Positions 7,158 through 15,700 of a DNA stretch of 19,361 nt are shown piece by piece. The DNA lies in contig NZ_JZKH01000120.1 of NCBI RefSeq assembly GCF_000961885.1, positions 1 through 19,361 of the forward strand. The letters are read 5' to 3'. The DNA comes from Streptomyces rubellomurinus (GTDB lineage Bacteria; Actinomycetota; Actinomycetes; Streptomycetales; Streptomycetaceae). The translations under genes were made by a program, and so were the position numbers. Position 1 is the first letter of the stretch. Each line of letters starts with the position of its first letter. Under the pieces are notes generated by a model that made no database searches, had not been told where the DNA came from, and saw only the letters and a program-made list of their open reading frames with translations.

Positions 7158-9356
7158 ATGACACCGTCGCAAGTGGGCGTCCACGAAGCGTCCGCCGCCA
7201 CCCCGCCGGACGCGGCCCCGGGAGCCGTTCCGGGCGCCCCGCCACCCCCGCCGCCCGACCGCCGCCGCACCGGTTGGGCGGTCGCCGCCGGGGCGCTCGC
7301 GCTCCTGCTCGTGCTCGCCGCGCTCTCGCTGTCCATCGGCGCCGGCGAGGTCGGCCCCGGCCGGGTCCTGGACTACCTGCTCAACCGCGACGGCGCCCGC
7401 GCCGACAGCCGACTCGCCCTCGTCGTCGGCGACTTGCGACTGCCGCGCACCGTCACCGCGCTGCTCGTCGGCGCCGCGCTCGGCGTCGCCGGCGCCCAAC
7501 TGCAGTCCGTCACCCGCAACCCGCTCGCCGAGACCGGCCTGCTCGGCGTCAACGCCGGCGCCTCGCTCGGCGTCGTCCTCGCCGTCGCCGTCCTCGGCGT
7601 CCAGACCTCGTACGGCTACCTCGCGTTCGCCTTCGGCGGCGCCGTGCTCGCCAGCGTCCTGGTGCTGCTGGTCGCGGGCAGCCGGGGCGGCGGCTCGCCG
7701 ATCCGACTCGTGCTCGGCGGCTCCGCCGTCGCCGCCGTCTTCCGCGGCCTCACCGACGTCCTGGTCGTCAACTCCCCCGAGGCGTACGAGCGGTACCGCG
7801 TCTGGGTGCTCGGCTCGCTCGCCGGGGTCGAGGGCTGGACGACGCTGCGCCAGCTCGCGCCCGTGCTGGCCCTCGGGTTCCTGTTCGCCCTGCTCACCAC
7901 CCGGCCGCTCACCGCGCTCGCCCTCGGCGACGACCTCGCCCGCGGCCTCGGCCACCGGCCCGGCGCCACCCGGGCCGCCGTCGCCCTCGGCGTCACCCTG
8001 CTGACCGCCTCCGCCGTCGCCCTCGCCGGCCCGGTCGCCTTCCTCGGACTGCTCTCCGGGTTCCTCGCCCGGACCGTCGCCGGCCCCCGGATCGGACAAC
8101 TCACCCTGCTCGCCGCACTGTTCGGCGCCGCCGTGCTCACCGGCTCGGACGTGCTCGCCCGCGTGGTGGCCCGGCCGTTCGAGGCGCCGGTGTCCGTGAT
8201 CGTCGCGCTGATCGGCGCCCCCGCGCTGATCGCCATCGTCCGCTCCCGGCGCTCCGCCGCCCTCGCCCTCACCGACCCCGCCGCCGACGCCCCGCCACCG
8301 GCACGGCGGCCCGAACCACCCGCCGCCAAGCCGGACTCGGCCCTGCGGTACGGCGCGTGGTCGCTGCTCGTCCCCCGCCGGGCACTGCTCGCCTCGCTCG
8401 GCCTGGCCGCGGTGCTGCTCGCCGCCGTCGTGGTCTCCGCGCACGCCGGGCAGAGCGAACTCGACCTCGGCCGCACCTTCCAGGCCGTGTTCGGCTACGG
8501 CGACCGGCTCGACGTGCTGCTCGTCCAGAAGTTCCGCCTCGGCCGGATCGTCGCCGGACTCGCCGCCGGAGCCGCCCTCGGCCTCGCCGGCTGCCTCACC
8601 CAGACCCTCGCCCGCAACCGCCTCGCCACCCCCGAACTCCTCGGCGTCAACGACGGCGCCACCGCCGCCGTCCTCATCTCCGCCGGCACCGCCGGCACCT
8701 TCGGCGCCTGGTGGGCCGGGCCGCTCGGCGCGCTCGTCGCCGTCCTCGTCGTCACCCTCGCCTCCGGCGGCCTCGGCGCCCGCGGCCTTCGGGTGCTGGT
8801 CGTCGGGCTGGCCATGTCCGCGCTCGCCTCCTCCGTCATCCAGGTCGCGATGGCCCGCCGCTCACTCAACTCGGCCGGCTCGCTGTACGTGTGGACCTCC
8901 GGCAGCCTCAACGGGCGGGACTACGAGATCGCCACACCCGTCCTCGTCGGGCTCGCGGTGCTGGTGCCGCTCGCGCTCGTCGCCGCGCGGCGACTGGCCG
9001 TCCTGCGCTTCGACGACAGCGTCGCCGCCTCGCTCGGCGTCGACCCCGGGCGGGTGCGCCTCGCCTGCCTGCTGCTGTCCGTGGCGCTCGCCGGACTGGC
9101 GGTCGGCGTGTGCGGGCCGGTCGGGTTCGTGGCGCTCGCCGCGCCCGTCATCGCCGGACGGCTGGCCGGACCGGCCCGCGTGCCCGTCGTCGGCTCGGCG
9201 CTCACCGGAGCCCTGCTCGTGGTGGTCGCGGACACCGTCGGGCGGGTCCTGATCGGCGGCGTCGAGATCCCGGTCGGCATCGTCACCACCGTGCTCGGCG
9301 GCCCCTTCCTGCTGTGGGTGCTGCTCGGGCGGCGCGGACGCGACAGCGTCGCGTGA
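7158..9356 (+). CDS. Fused double-domain FecCD siderophore permease (FhuB-like layout)
   Basis: This 732-aa membrane protein carries two complete FecCD permease domains in one chain, replacing the usual pair of ~340-aa subunits; FhuB of E. coli has the same layout. Residues 1-36 are a Pro/Ala-rich cytoplasmic lead. Half 1 has the conserved LRLPR (93-97), GAQLQSVTRNPLAETGLLGVNAG (112-134) and GPVAFLGLLSGFLAR (291-305). A charged Ala/Pro linker spans roughly 362-405. Half 2 has FRLGR (459-463), GCLTQTLARNRLATPELLGVNDG (478-500), CGPVGFVALAAPVIAGRL (652-669) and the family ending EIPVGIVTTVLGGPFLLW (703-720). It should pair with the ATPase at 5117 and the lipoprotein at 6003. No Shine-Dalgarno precedes ATG 7158 and the iron box abuts it, so translation is probably leaderless; a GTG at 7173 is a weaker alternative. 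The esterase follows after 46 bases. Confidence 0.93.
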   Translation: MTPSQVGVHEASAATPPDAAPGAVPGAPPPPPPDRRRTGWAVAAGALALLLVLAALSLSIGAGEVGPGRVLDYLLNRDGARADSRLALVVGDLRLPRTVTALLVGAALGVAGAQLQSVTRNPLAETGLLGVNAGASLGVVLAVAVLGVQTSYGYLAFAFGGAVLASVLVLLVAGSRGGGSPIRLVLGGSAVAAVFRGLTDVLVVNSPEAYERYRVWVLGSLAGVEGWTTLRQLAPVLALGFLFALLTTRPLTALALGDDLARGLGHRPGATRAAVALGVTLLTASAVALAGPVAFLGLLSGFLARTVAGPRIGQLTLLAALFGAAVLTGSDVLARVVARPFEAPVSVIVALIGAPALIAIVRSRRSAALALTDPAADAPPPARRPEPPAAKPDSALRYGAWSLLVPRRALLASLGLAAVLLAAVVVSAHAGQSELDLGRTFQAVFGYGDRLDVLLVQKFRLGRIVAGLAAGAALGLAGCLTQTLARNRLATPELLGVNDGATAAVLISAGTAGTFGAWWAGPLGALVAVLVVTLASGGLGARGLRVLVVGLAMSALASSVIQVAMARRSLNSAGSLYVWTSGSLNGRDYEIATPVLVGLAVLVPLALVAARRLAVLRFDDSVAASLGVDPGRVRLACLLLSVALAGLAVGVCGPVGFVALAAPVIAGRLAGPARVPVVGSALTGALLVVVADTVGRVLIGGVEIPVGIVTTVLGGPFLLWVLLGRRGRDSVA

Positions 9357-9396
9357 ATCGGCACGCATCGACATGAATCGACATGAGTCGACTTGA
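9357..9396 (+). repeat. 10-bp tandem repeats in the permease-esterase gap
   Basis: Units of about ten bases fill most of the 46-base gap: ATCGGCACGC (9357-9366, degenerate), ATCGACATGA (9367-9376), an identical copy (9377-9386) and GTCGACTTGA (9387-9396). The two central ATGs open tiny frames: seven codons at 9373-9396, and six codons at 9383-9403 whose TAG overlaps the GTG of the esterase by one base. This could be a translational coupling device or simply repeat slippage. Confidence 0.6.
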
Positions 9397-9400
9397 GGAG
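9395..9400 (+). promoter_or_regulatory. Shine-Dalgarno site of the esterase (start ambiguous)
   Basis: GAGGAG lies two bases before GTG 9403, which is unusually short, and eight bases before in-frame TTG 9409, which is normal. Either start could be used; the protein differs by only two residues. Confidence 0.55.
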
Positions 9401-9402
9401 TA

Positions 9403-10518
9403 GTGGACTTGAAGACTTCGTCCCCGACCGTCGCCCCCGATCCGGACGACCCGGCGTACCGGCTGGTCACCTTCCGGTACGCCGGCGAGCAGGAGTACGA
9501 CGGGGTGCTGGCGCTGCTGCACACCGTCACCGACAAGGACCGGCACTCCGGCGACCTGACACCGCATCTGATGCACCGTCAGATCGACGGCTCGTGGTCG
9601 ATCACCTACCGGCTGCGCGCCGACCACCGGGCGTCCTACCAGCTGTACCCCTTCCGGGGCGCGGCCCCGGGCACGAGCCGGGCCGACTGGCTGCGCGTCC
9701 TCGACGGGGCCGTGCCCGACCCGCACGGCGCGGACGGACTCCTGCTCCCCGCGCGCGACGGCCGCCACCCCTCGTCGGTGCTCAGCCTGCCCGACGCGCC
9801 CGCCCAGCCGTACGTGCGGCGGCGCGAGGACGTGGCGCGCGGACGGACCACGGCCCATGAGGTCGACGGTCGTCGCGTCGACGTCCACCTCCCGCCCGGG
9901 GAAGGCCCGTTGGAGGCGGTGGCGGTGCTGCTGGACGGGGAGATGTGGGGCGGGGTGCTGTCGGTCGGCGACACCTTCGACAACCTGACGGCGGACGGGG
10001 CGATCCCCCGGGCCGCCGCCCTGCTCGTCCACACCATGGGCCCGCGGCGCCCGGACGACCTGAGCTGCAACCCGGACTTCGTCGACCTGCTCGCCGACCG
10101 GCTACTCCCCTGGGCACAGAGCGAGTTCGGCACGCCCCTCGATCCCGCCCGCACCGTGGTCGCCGGCCAGAGCGCGGGCGGCCTCACCGCCGCCTTCGCC
10201 GCGTTCCGCCGCCCGGACCGGTTCGGCAACGCGCTCTCCCAGTCCGGCTCCTTCTGGTGGCCGGACGAGACGGAGTTCGACGAGGGCAGCGAGTGGCTCA
10301 CCCGGCAGTTCGCCGTCGCCGCCCGGCGCGAGGCCCGGTTCTACCTGGAGGTCGGGCTGCAGGAGTGGATGCTGCTCGCCCAGAACCGCCACCTGCGGGA
10401 CGTACTCGTGGCGCGCGGATACGACGTCGAGTACCGCGAGTTCAACGGCGGCCACGACTACGCCTGCTGGCGCGGCGGCCTGGCGGACGGCCTCGCCCAC
10501 CTGCTCGGAGCGCGCTGA
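9403..10518 (+). CDS. Ferric-enterobactin-esterase-like siderophore hydrolase (Fes/IroD family)
   Basis: This cytoplasmic alpha/beta hydrolase (371 aa from GTG 9403) would cut the lactone bonds of an imported ferric trilactone siderophore to release iron. The N-terminal part (about 15-135) looks like the Fes N-terminal lid domain, with ITYRLRADHRASYQLYPF. The C-terminal hydrolase has LLDGEMW at 177-183, nucleophile elbow GQSAGG with Ser257, the family segment SQSGSFWW at 279-286, LEVGLQEWMLL around 315-325, and catalytic His351 in GGHDYACWR. No signal peptide is present. The start is uncertain: GAGGAG at 9395-9400 is only two bases from GTG 9403 but eight from TTG 9409, which would drop two residues. 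It is co-transcribed with the permease and should share its iron control. A Thr-trilactone substrate is inferred from the NRPS nearby. Confidence 0.9.
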   Translation: MDLKTSSPTVAPDPDDPAYRLVTFRYAGEQEYDGVLALLHTVTDKDRHSGDLTPHLMHRQIDGSWSITYRLRADHRASYQLYPFRGAAPGTSRADWLRVLDGAVPDPHGADGLLLPARDGRHPSSVLSLPDAPAQPYVRRREDVARGRTTAHEVDGRRVDVHLPPGEGPLEAVAVLLDGEMWGGVLSVGDTFDNLTADGAIPRAAALLVHTMGPRRPDDLSCNPDFVDLLADRLLPWAQSEFGTPLDPARTVVAGQSAGGLTAAFAAFRRPDRFGNALSQSGSFWWPDETEFDEGSEWLTRQFAVAARREARFYLEVGLQEWMLLAQNRHLRDVLVARGYDVEYREFNGGHDYACWRGGLADGLAHLLGAR

Positions 10519-10537
10519 CCCGGGCGGCGCGCCCGGG
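10519..10537. terminator. Hairpin between the convergent esterase and Uma2 genes
   Basis: CCCGGGCG (10519-10526), a three-base loop and CGCCCGGG (10530-10537) form a perfect 8-bp GC stem immediately after the esterase stop and six bases before the end of the converging gene at 10543. It could terminate transcription from both sides. There is no U tract. Confidence 0.6.
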
Positions 10538-10542
10538 CGGGG

Positions 10543-11094
10543 TCAGTCCCGGTAGGGGACCAGCCGGGACAGGTCCAGCTCGAAGCCGAACGGCTCGGGG
10601 ATGCGGATCCGCTCGCCGAACTCCCGCTCGGTGCGGGTGTGGTACCGGTCGCGGTTGGGCTCGGAGAACAGCGTGACGGTCTTCTGTCGCGGGTCGACGA
10701 TCAGGTAGAGCGGGAAGCCCATGCGGGGGTAGTCGCGGACCTTGCCCGTCCAGTCGTTGTCGGGGTTGGACGGGGAGACGATCTCGACCGCGACCAGCGC
10801 GAGCTCGGCGGGGATGTCGTGCCCCTCCAGGTCGATGACGTCTTCCGGCAGGTAGGTGAGGTCCGGGTTGCGGACGGCGCCGACCCCGGGTGAGGCCAGG
10901 TCGCTGTTGCCGGTCGGGAAGTAGCCGGCGGGGCAGTGCGGCTCGAACTGGCGCTGCACGATCGAGAGGTTCAGCTGGTGGATCGAGGAAGGCGATGCCT
11001 GCATCACGATGACGTCGCCGGACAACTCGACCTTGTAGCCCTCTGGGAGGCTGCGTCTGGCCTCCTCGAGAAGGCGATAGTGCTCAGGGTTCAT
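10543..11094 (-). CDS. Uma2-family (DUF820) restriction-endonuclease-like protein
   Basis: This 183-aa protein starts at ATG 11094, which has GGAGGAG five bases upstream; the open frame to 11217 crosses the hairpin after the MFS gene and is not used. It has the Uma2 PD-(D/E)XK-like layout: VELSGDVIVM at 22-31, His39 in SSIHQLN, RNPDLTYL with Asp78, LVAVEIVSPSN with Glu104, Lys118 in the following helix, and YLIVDPRQKTVTLF from 130. All putative catalytic residues are therefore present. Uma2 genes are abundant in actinomycetes and cyanobacteria, often as scattered single copies; their cellular role is unknown. It separates the uptake arm from the biosynthesis/export operon, and a hairpin on each side suggests it is an independent unit rather than part of the siderophore system. 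Confidence 0.88.
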   Translation of the reverse strand: MNPEHYRLLEEARRSLPEGYKVELSGDVIVMQASPSSIHQLNLSIVQRQFEPHCPAGYFPTGNSDLASPGVGAVRNPDLTYLPEDVIDLEGHDIPAELALVAVEIVSPSNPDNDWTGKVRDYPRMGFPLYLIVDPRQKTVTLFSEPNRDRYHTRTEREFGERIRIPEPFGFELDLSRLVPYRD

Positions 11095-11099
11095 CGGGT

Positions 11100-11106
11100 C
11101 TCCTCC
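11100..11106 (-). promoter_or_regulatory. Shine-Dalgarno site deciding the Uma2 start
   Basis: The minus strand reads GGAGGAG five bases before ATG 11094, fixing the start 41 codons inside the longest open frame. The promoter must lie within 11107-11223. TACTGT on the minus strand just upstream is a possible -10, with no clear -35. Confidence 0.7.
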
Positions 11107-11175
11107 GCTGCTCCTGTCACAGTACCGCGTACGCGAACGCCGGTCGGCGCACCGGTGGCATGGGCGGGAAGGAGT

Positions 11176-11214
11176 GTCGTCCGTCCGGGCGGGGCCGGCG
11201 ACCGGACGGACGAC
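11176..11214 (-). terminator. Strong hairpin terminator after the NRPS-MbtH-MFS operon
   Basis: GTCGTCCGTCCGG (11176-11188) and its exact complement CCGGACGGACGAC (11202-11214) form a perfect 13-bp stem with a 13-base loop, starting ten bases past the MFS stop at 11224. No U tract follows. Its place directly behind the last gene fits a factor-independent actinomycete terminator. Confidence 0.75.
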
Positions 11215-11223
11215 CACCCGGGG

Positions 11224-12588
11224 TCACTGCCGGGGCAGCCGGGCCGCGAGCGGTGCGCCGGCGGCGACGAGGGCGGCCGTGAGGGCGAGGGCGAGCCGGT
11301 AGGGGGTGACGCCGCCGTCCTCGCCGGACGCGCCGATCAGGGCGGCGACGGCGGCGATGCCGAGGGCTCCGCCGAGGGTGCGGACGATGGTGAACAGGCC
11401 CATCGCCCGGCCCATGGCGGGCGGCGGGACGTCGGCGAAGCCGGCGATCTGGAGGGTGAGCACGGCGGTGCCCAGGATCAGCCCGACGCCGAGCATCAAC
11501 GCCCGTACGGCCCACGGGTTCTCGGCGAAGCCGAGGCCGGCGAGCACCGCCGCGGCGAGCAGCAGGGCGGGCAGGGCGAGGCGGCGGGGGCCGAGCCGGG
11601 GCAGCAGTCGGTCGACGGCCTGGGAGGCGGCCATCAGGCCGATGGCCTCGGGGAAGACGCTGAGCCCGGCGTCGAGGGCGGTGGCGCCGAGGGCGGCCTG
11701 GTGGAGCAGGGGGACGGCGAAGAGCGCGCCCATCAGGCCGGCGGAGGTGAGCAGGGCGAGCCAGGTGGCGGCGCCGTAGCCGCGGTCGGCGAGCAGGCGC
11801 AGGTCCACCAGCGGTTCGGGGGCGCGCAGTTGGTGCCGTACGGCGAGTGCCAGCAGGACGAGGCCGAGCGGGCCGGAGAGGGCCACGCCCGGGGAGGTCC
11901 AGCCATGGGCGGGGCCGAAGCCGAGGGCGTAGGTGAGGAGGCCGAGGCCGGGGGTGGCGAGCAGGGAGCCGGTGGTGTCGAAGCGGCCGGCGGCCGGCTC
12001 GTCCTCGGTCCGCAGGGCGGCGGCGCCGAGGGCCACCGCCGCGATGCCGACCGGCACGTTGACGAGGAACAGCCAGTGCCAGGAGAGGTGTTGGGTGAGG
12101 TAGCCGCCGAGCGGCGGCCCGAGGGCGGGCATCAGGGCGGTGGGGACGATCAGGATGCGGCCGAGGCCGGCCCGTTCGTGCGGGGCGAAGGCCCGGAACA
12201 GCAGGGTCGTGCCGACCGGGGAGAGCAGGCCGCCGGCCACGCCCTGGACGGCGCGGGCGGCGGCGAGCCAGCCGAGGCCGGGGGCGGCCGCGCACAGCGC
12301 GCTGACCGCGGTGAAGGCGGCGAGCGCGCCGAGGAAGACGCGTTTGACGCCGTACCGGTCGCCGAGCCAGCCGGCGACGGGCAGGCCGAGGGCGAGGCCG
12401 ACCAGGAAGGCGGTCTCGACGGCGTTGGCGGCGGAGAGCGGGCGGCCGAAGTCCTCGGCGATGCTGTACAGGGCCGGGTTGACGATGGTGGAGTCGAGGC
12501 CGTTCATGCACATCGCGGCGGTGTAGACGACGACCACGGCCGCCCGCCCCGCCAGCGGGGGGCGAGCAGCGACGGCGGGTGGGGTCAC
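11224..12588 (-). CDS. MFS exporter, DHA2 (EmrB/QacA) family, probable siderophore efflux
   Basis: This 454-aa proton-coupled membrane transporter starts at GTG 12588, which overlaps the MbtH stop as GTGA. Family marks: [10 protein letters not shown] (31-40, the DHA2 motif at the end of TM1), motif [13 protein letters not shown] (73-84), TM4 with [15 protein letters not shown] around 110-123, and motif C region ALGPPLGG (155-162) of drug/H+ antiporters. The length and number of hydrophobic stretches suit 13-14 membrane segments; the C-terminus is somewhat short for the family. As last gene of the NRPS operon it most likely exports the finished siderophore. Drug or multisubstrate efflux cannot be excluded from sequence. 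Confidence 0.9.
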   Translation of the reverse strand: MTPPAVAARPPLAGRAAVVVVYTAAMCMNGLDSTIVNPALYSIAEDFGRPLSAANAVETAFLVGLALGLPVAGWLGDRYGVKRVFLGALAAFTAVSALCAAAPGLGWLAAARAVQGVAGGLLSPVGTTLLFRAFAPHERAGLGRILIVPTALMPALGPPLGGYLTQHLSWHWLFLVNVPVGIAAVALGAAALRTEDEPAAGRFDTTGSLLATPGLGLLTYALGFGPAHGWTSPGVALSGPLGLVLLALAVRHQLRAPEPLVDLRLLADRGYGAATWLALLTSAGLMGALFAVPLLHQAALGATALDAGLSVFPEAIGLMAASQAVDRLLPRLGPRRLALPALLLAAAVLAGLGFAENPWAVRALMLGVGLILGTAVLTLQIAGFADVPPPAMGRAMGLFTIVRTLGGALGIAAVAALIGASGEDGGVTPYRLALALTAALVAAGAPLAARLPRQ

Positions 12589-12770
12589 AGGTCGGTCCAG
12601 TGGGCGGTGATCCAGGCGAGGGCGGTGGCGCGGTCGCTCGGGCCGTGGGCGACGCCCCAGCCGGCGGGGACGGCGGCGAAGGCGGGCCAGAGGGAGTGCT
12701 GGCCCTGGTCGTTGACGAGGGCGAGGAAGTCGCCGTCTGCGTCGAAGGGGTTGGCGGGCGCGTCACTCAT
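12585..12770 (-). CDS. MbtH-like NRPS accessory protein
   Basis: This 61-aa protein would bind and stabilise or activate the adenylation domains of the adjacent NRPS. It has NPFD at 7-10, [10 protein letters not shown] at 20-29, PAGW at 35-38 and a final WTD at 58-60. Two details depart from the usual pattern NxExQxSxWP...PxGW...WTDxRP: Gln22 stands where Glu is usual, and the protein stops at WTDL, so the closing RP is missing. The ATG at 12770 lies inside the last codons of the NRPS gene (8-base overlap, ATGAGTGA) with no strong Shine-Dalgarno, so translation is probably coupled. Its own stop overlaps the MFS start by four bases. Confidence 0.95.
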   Translation of the reverse strand: MSDAPANPFDADGDFLALVNDQGQHSLWPAFAAVPAGWGVAHGPSDRATALAWITAHWTDL

Positions 12771-15700
12771 CGGAGGTTCCGTCCAGTCGGTCGGCGATCA
12801 CGCGGGCGATGTGCGCGATCGGGTCGGGCAGGGTCATGTCCTTGTGGGAGCAGGCGACGTCGGTGTTGTCGATCCGCCCGGTCACGTACGGGGCCCACAG
12901 TTCGGGCACCAGGGTGTCGTCGATGGTGTCGACGGTGGCGCGGAAGAACAGCACGTCGCCGTCGAAGGGGCGGTGGTCGTGGCCGCGCACCAGGTGGTTG
13001 GTGTGCAGGTAGATCCGGTTGAGCGCGGCGACGGTGGTCTCGTCGAGGCCGGCGAGCGGGCTGCCGGCGCCGCGCAACAGGGCGCTGACGGTGTCGAGTT
13101 CGAGCGGCTGACCGGCGAGGTCGTCCGGCCCGAAGCCGCCCATGGTGAGCAGTGCCTCCAGGGCTTCGGCCTGGTCGGGGACGGGGAGCTCGCGGAAGCC
13201 CTCGGCCGGGTAGGCGTCCAGGATGGCGAGCAACTCGACGTGCTGGCCGAGCTGTTGGAGACGGACGGCGAGCGCGTGGGCGATGATGCCGCCGGTGGAC
13301 CAGCCGAGCAGCCGGTAGGGGCCTTCGGGCTGGACCTCGCGCAGCCGGTCGGCGTAGTGCGCGGCCAGCTCCTCCAGCGTGCGCGGCAGCGGGAGTTCGG
13401 CGGTGGCGGCGCCGACGCCCTGGGCCTGGAGGCCGTAGATCGGCACGTCGGCGGGCAGGTGGCGGATCAGTCCGGTGTAGCACCAGCTGAGGCCGCCGGC
13501 GGGGTGGACGGCGAACAGCGGCGCCGGACGGCCGGGGGCGGCGGGCCGCAGCGGGAGGAGGACGTCGAGGGCGTCGACGGCGGTCGCGCCGGCGGAGAGC
13601 GCCGTTTCGAGGCCGGCCGGGGTGGGGGCCTGGAACAGGGTGCCGATGCCGAGGTCGATCCCGAGCACGTCGCGGATGCGCCCGGCGAGGCGGACGGCGA
13701 GCAGGGAGTGGCCGCCGAGGGCGAAGAAGTCGTCGTCGACGCCGACCGCTGCCAACCCGAGGGCCTCGGCGAAGAGTTCGCAGAGCTGCTGTTCGCGCGG
13801 GCTGCGCGGGGGGCGGCCGGTGCCGACTGCGCCGGCGGGCGCGGAGGGGGCGGGCAGGGCGCGGCGGTCGAGCTTGCCGTTGGCGGTGAGCGGCAGGCGC
13901 TCCAGCGGGACGACGGCGGAGGGCACCATGTGGGCGGGCAGTTCGGCGGCGGCGTGGGCGCGCAGTTCGTCCGGCGACGGACCGGGGCTGGTGCCGGGGC
14001 CCGAGTCGGATCCGACCACGTAGGCGACCAGCCGCTGGTCCCCCGGCGCGTCCTCGCGGACCACCACGGCGGCGTCGGCGACGGCCGGGTGGGCGGCCAA
14101 CACGGCTTCGATCTCGCCGAGTTCGATCCGGAAGCCGCGCAGCTTGACCTGCTGGTCGGCGCGCCCGAAGTACTCCAGGACGCCGTCCGGGCGGCGCCGG
14201 GCGAGGTCGCCGGAGCGGTACATCCGGGTGCCGTACTCGCCGAAGAGCGCGGCGTACGGGTCGGCGACGAAGCGGGTGGCGGTGAGGTCGGGGCGGCCGA
14301 GGTAGCCGCGGGCGAGGCCCGCGCCGGCGACGTACATCTCGCCGGTGACGCCGGGCGGGACGGGCTGCAGGTGCTGGTCGAGGACGTAGACGCGCAGGTC
14401 GGGGATGTTGACGCCGATGGTGCTGCTGCTGGTGGCGGCGGCGCTCGCCCGGTCGAGGGCGATGTGGGAGACGTGCACGGTGGTCTCGGTGATGCCGTAC
14501 ATGTTGACCAGGGTCGGCGCGTTCTCGGGGTGGCGCGCGTACCAGTCGTCGAGCCGGCCGAGTTCGAGTGCTTCGCCGCCGAACACGACGTAGCGCAGGG
14601 CGAGTTCGCTGCCGGGGCGGTCCCGGTCGGCGGCGGCGAGCTGGTGGAACGCGGACGGGGTCTGGTTGAGGACGGTGACGCGTTCGCGGGCGAGCAGGTC
14701 GAGGAAGGCGGCCGGGTCGCGGCTGACCAGGTGCGGGACGACGACCAGGCGGCCGCCGTGCAGCAGGGCGCCCCACAGCTCCCACACGGAGAAGTCGAAG
14801 GCGTAGGAGTGGAAGAGCGTCCAGACGTCGTCGGCGCCGAAGTGGAACCAGTGGTCGGTGGCGGTGAACAGCCGGACCACGTTGCGGTGGGTGACGGGCA
14901 CGCCCTTGGGCCGGCCGGTGGAGCCGGAGGTGTAGATGACGTACGCGGTGTCCTCGGCGCGCAGCGGGCGGGTGCGTTCGTGCTGGGCCAGCGGGCCCGG
15001 CGGGGTGGCCGGCCGCTCGCCCGGTTCCGCTTCGTCGACCAGGAGTTGCGGAACGTCGTGCGCGGGCAGCCGGGGTGCGGTGGCGCGGTCGGTGAGCAGG
15101 GCGGCGGGGCGGGCGTCGGCCAGCATGTAGGCGAGGCGGTCGGCCGGGTAGTCGGGGTCCAGCGGCAGGTAGGCGGCGCCGGACTTGGCGACGGCGAGGA
15201 GGGCGACGACGAGGCGGACGGAGCGCGGCAGGGCGAGGGCGACGATGGTGCCGGGGCCGATGCCCCGGGCGGCGAGCCGCCGGGCCAGACGCTCGGCGCG
15301 GGCGGAGAGTTCGGTGTAGTCGAGCTGCTCGCCGTCGCAACTGACGGCTACGGCGTGCGGGTTGGCGGCGGCCGCGGCGTCGAAGAGGTCCGGCAGGGTG
15401 ACGTCCGGCGGGGTGGCGTCCGGCGGGGACGGCGCCGGTTCGCCGTTCCATTCGACCAGGGCGCGGTGCCGTTCCTCGTCGCTGATCAGCGGCAGCCGGC
15501 CGATCGGGGTGTCGGGCGCGGTGGCGGCGGCGGTGAGGAGCCGGGCGAGGCGGTCGCAGAGGGCTTCGGCGGTGGCGGCGTCGAAGAGGTCGGTGCGGTA
15601 CTCGAGGAAGCCGCCGATGCCGCCGCCGGGCCGTTCGCCGGCGTTGAGGGTGAGGTCGAACTTGGCGGTGCCGCTGGGGATCGCGGCGATCTCGGCGGTG

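Larger units (their letters stand above)
7140..7158. promoter_or_regulatory. Iron box (DmdR1/IdeR/DtxR-type operator) between divergent uptake operons
   Basis: TTAGGTTAGCCTTACCTTA matches the actinomycete iron-box consensus TTAGGTTAGGCTAACCTAA at 16 of 19 positions, differing at 10, 13 and 18. It lies in the 150-base gap between the binding-protein gene (leftward) and the permease gene (rightward), in otherwise very GC-rich DNA. Fe(II)-bound DmdR1/IdeR would be expected to bind here and repress both arms when iron is plentiful. Its last base is the A of the permease ATG. Confidence 0.9.

Noticed and set aside
7010..9376. A 788-codon plus-strand frame overlapping the FecCD permease
   Set aside because: The product is almost entirely Arg/Pro/Ala and ignores the hydrophobic segments that the 7158 frame reads perfectly.
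11095..11217. Uma2 protein extended to a start at 11217
   Set aside because: The extension would be translated through the 13-bp hairpin after the MFS gene, and its residues do not look like a Uma2 N-terminus. ATG 11094 has an ideal ribosome site.
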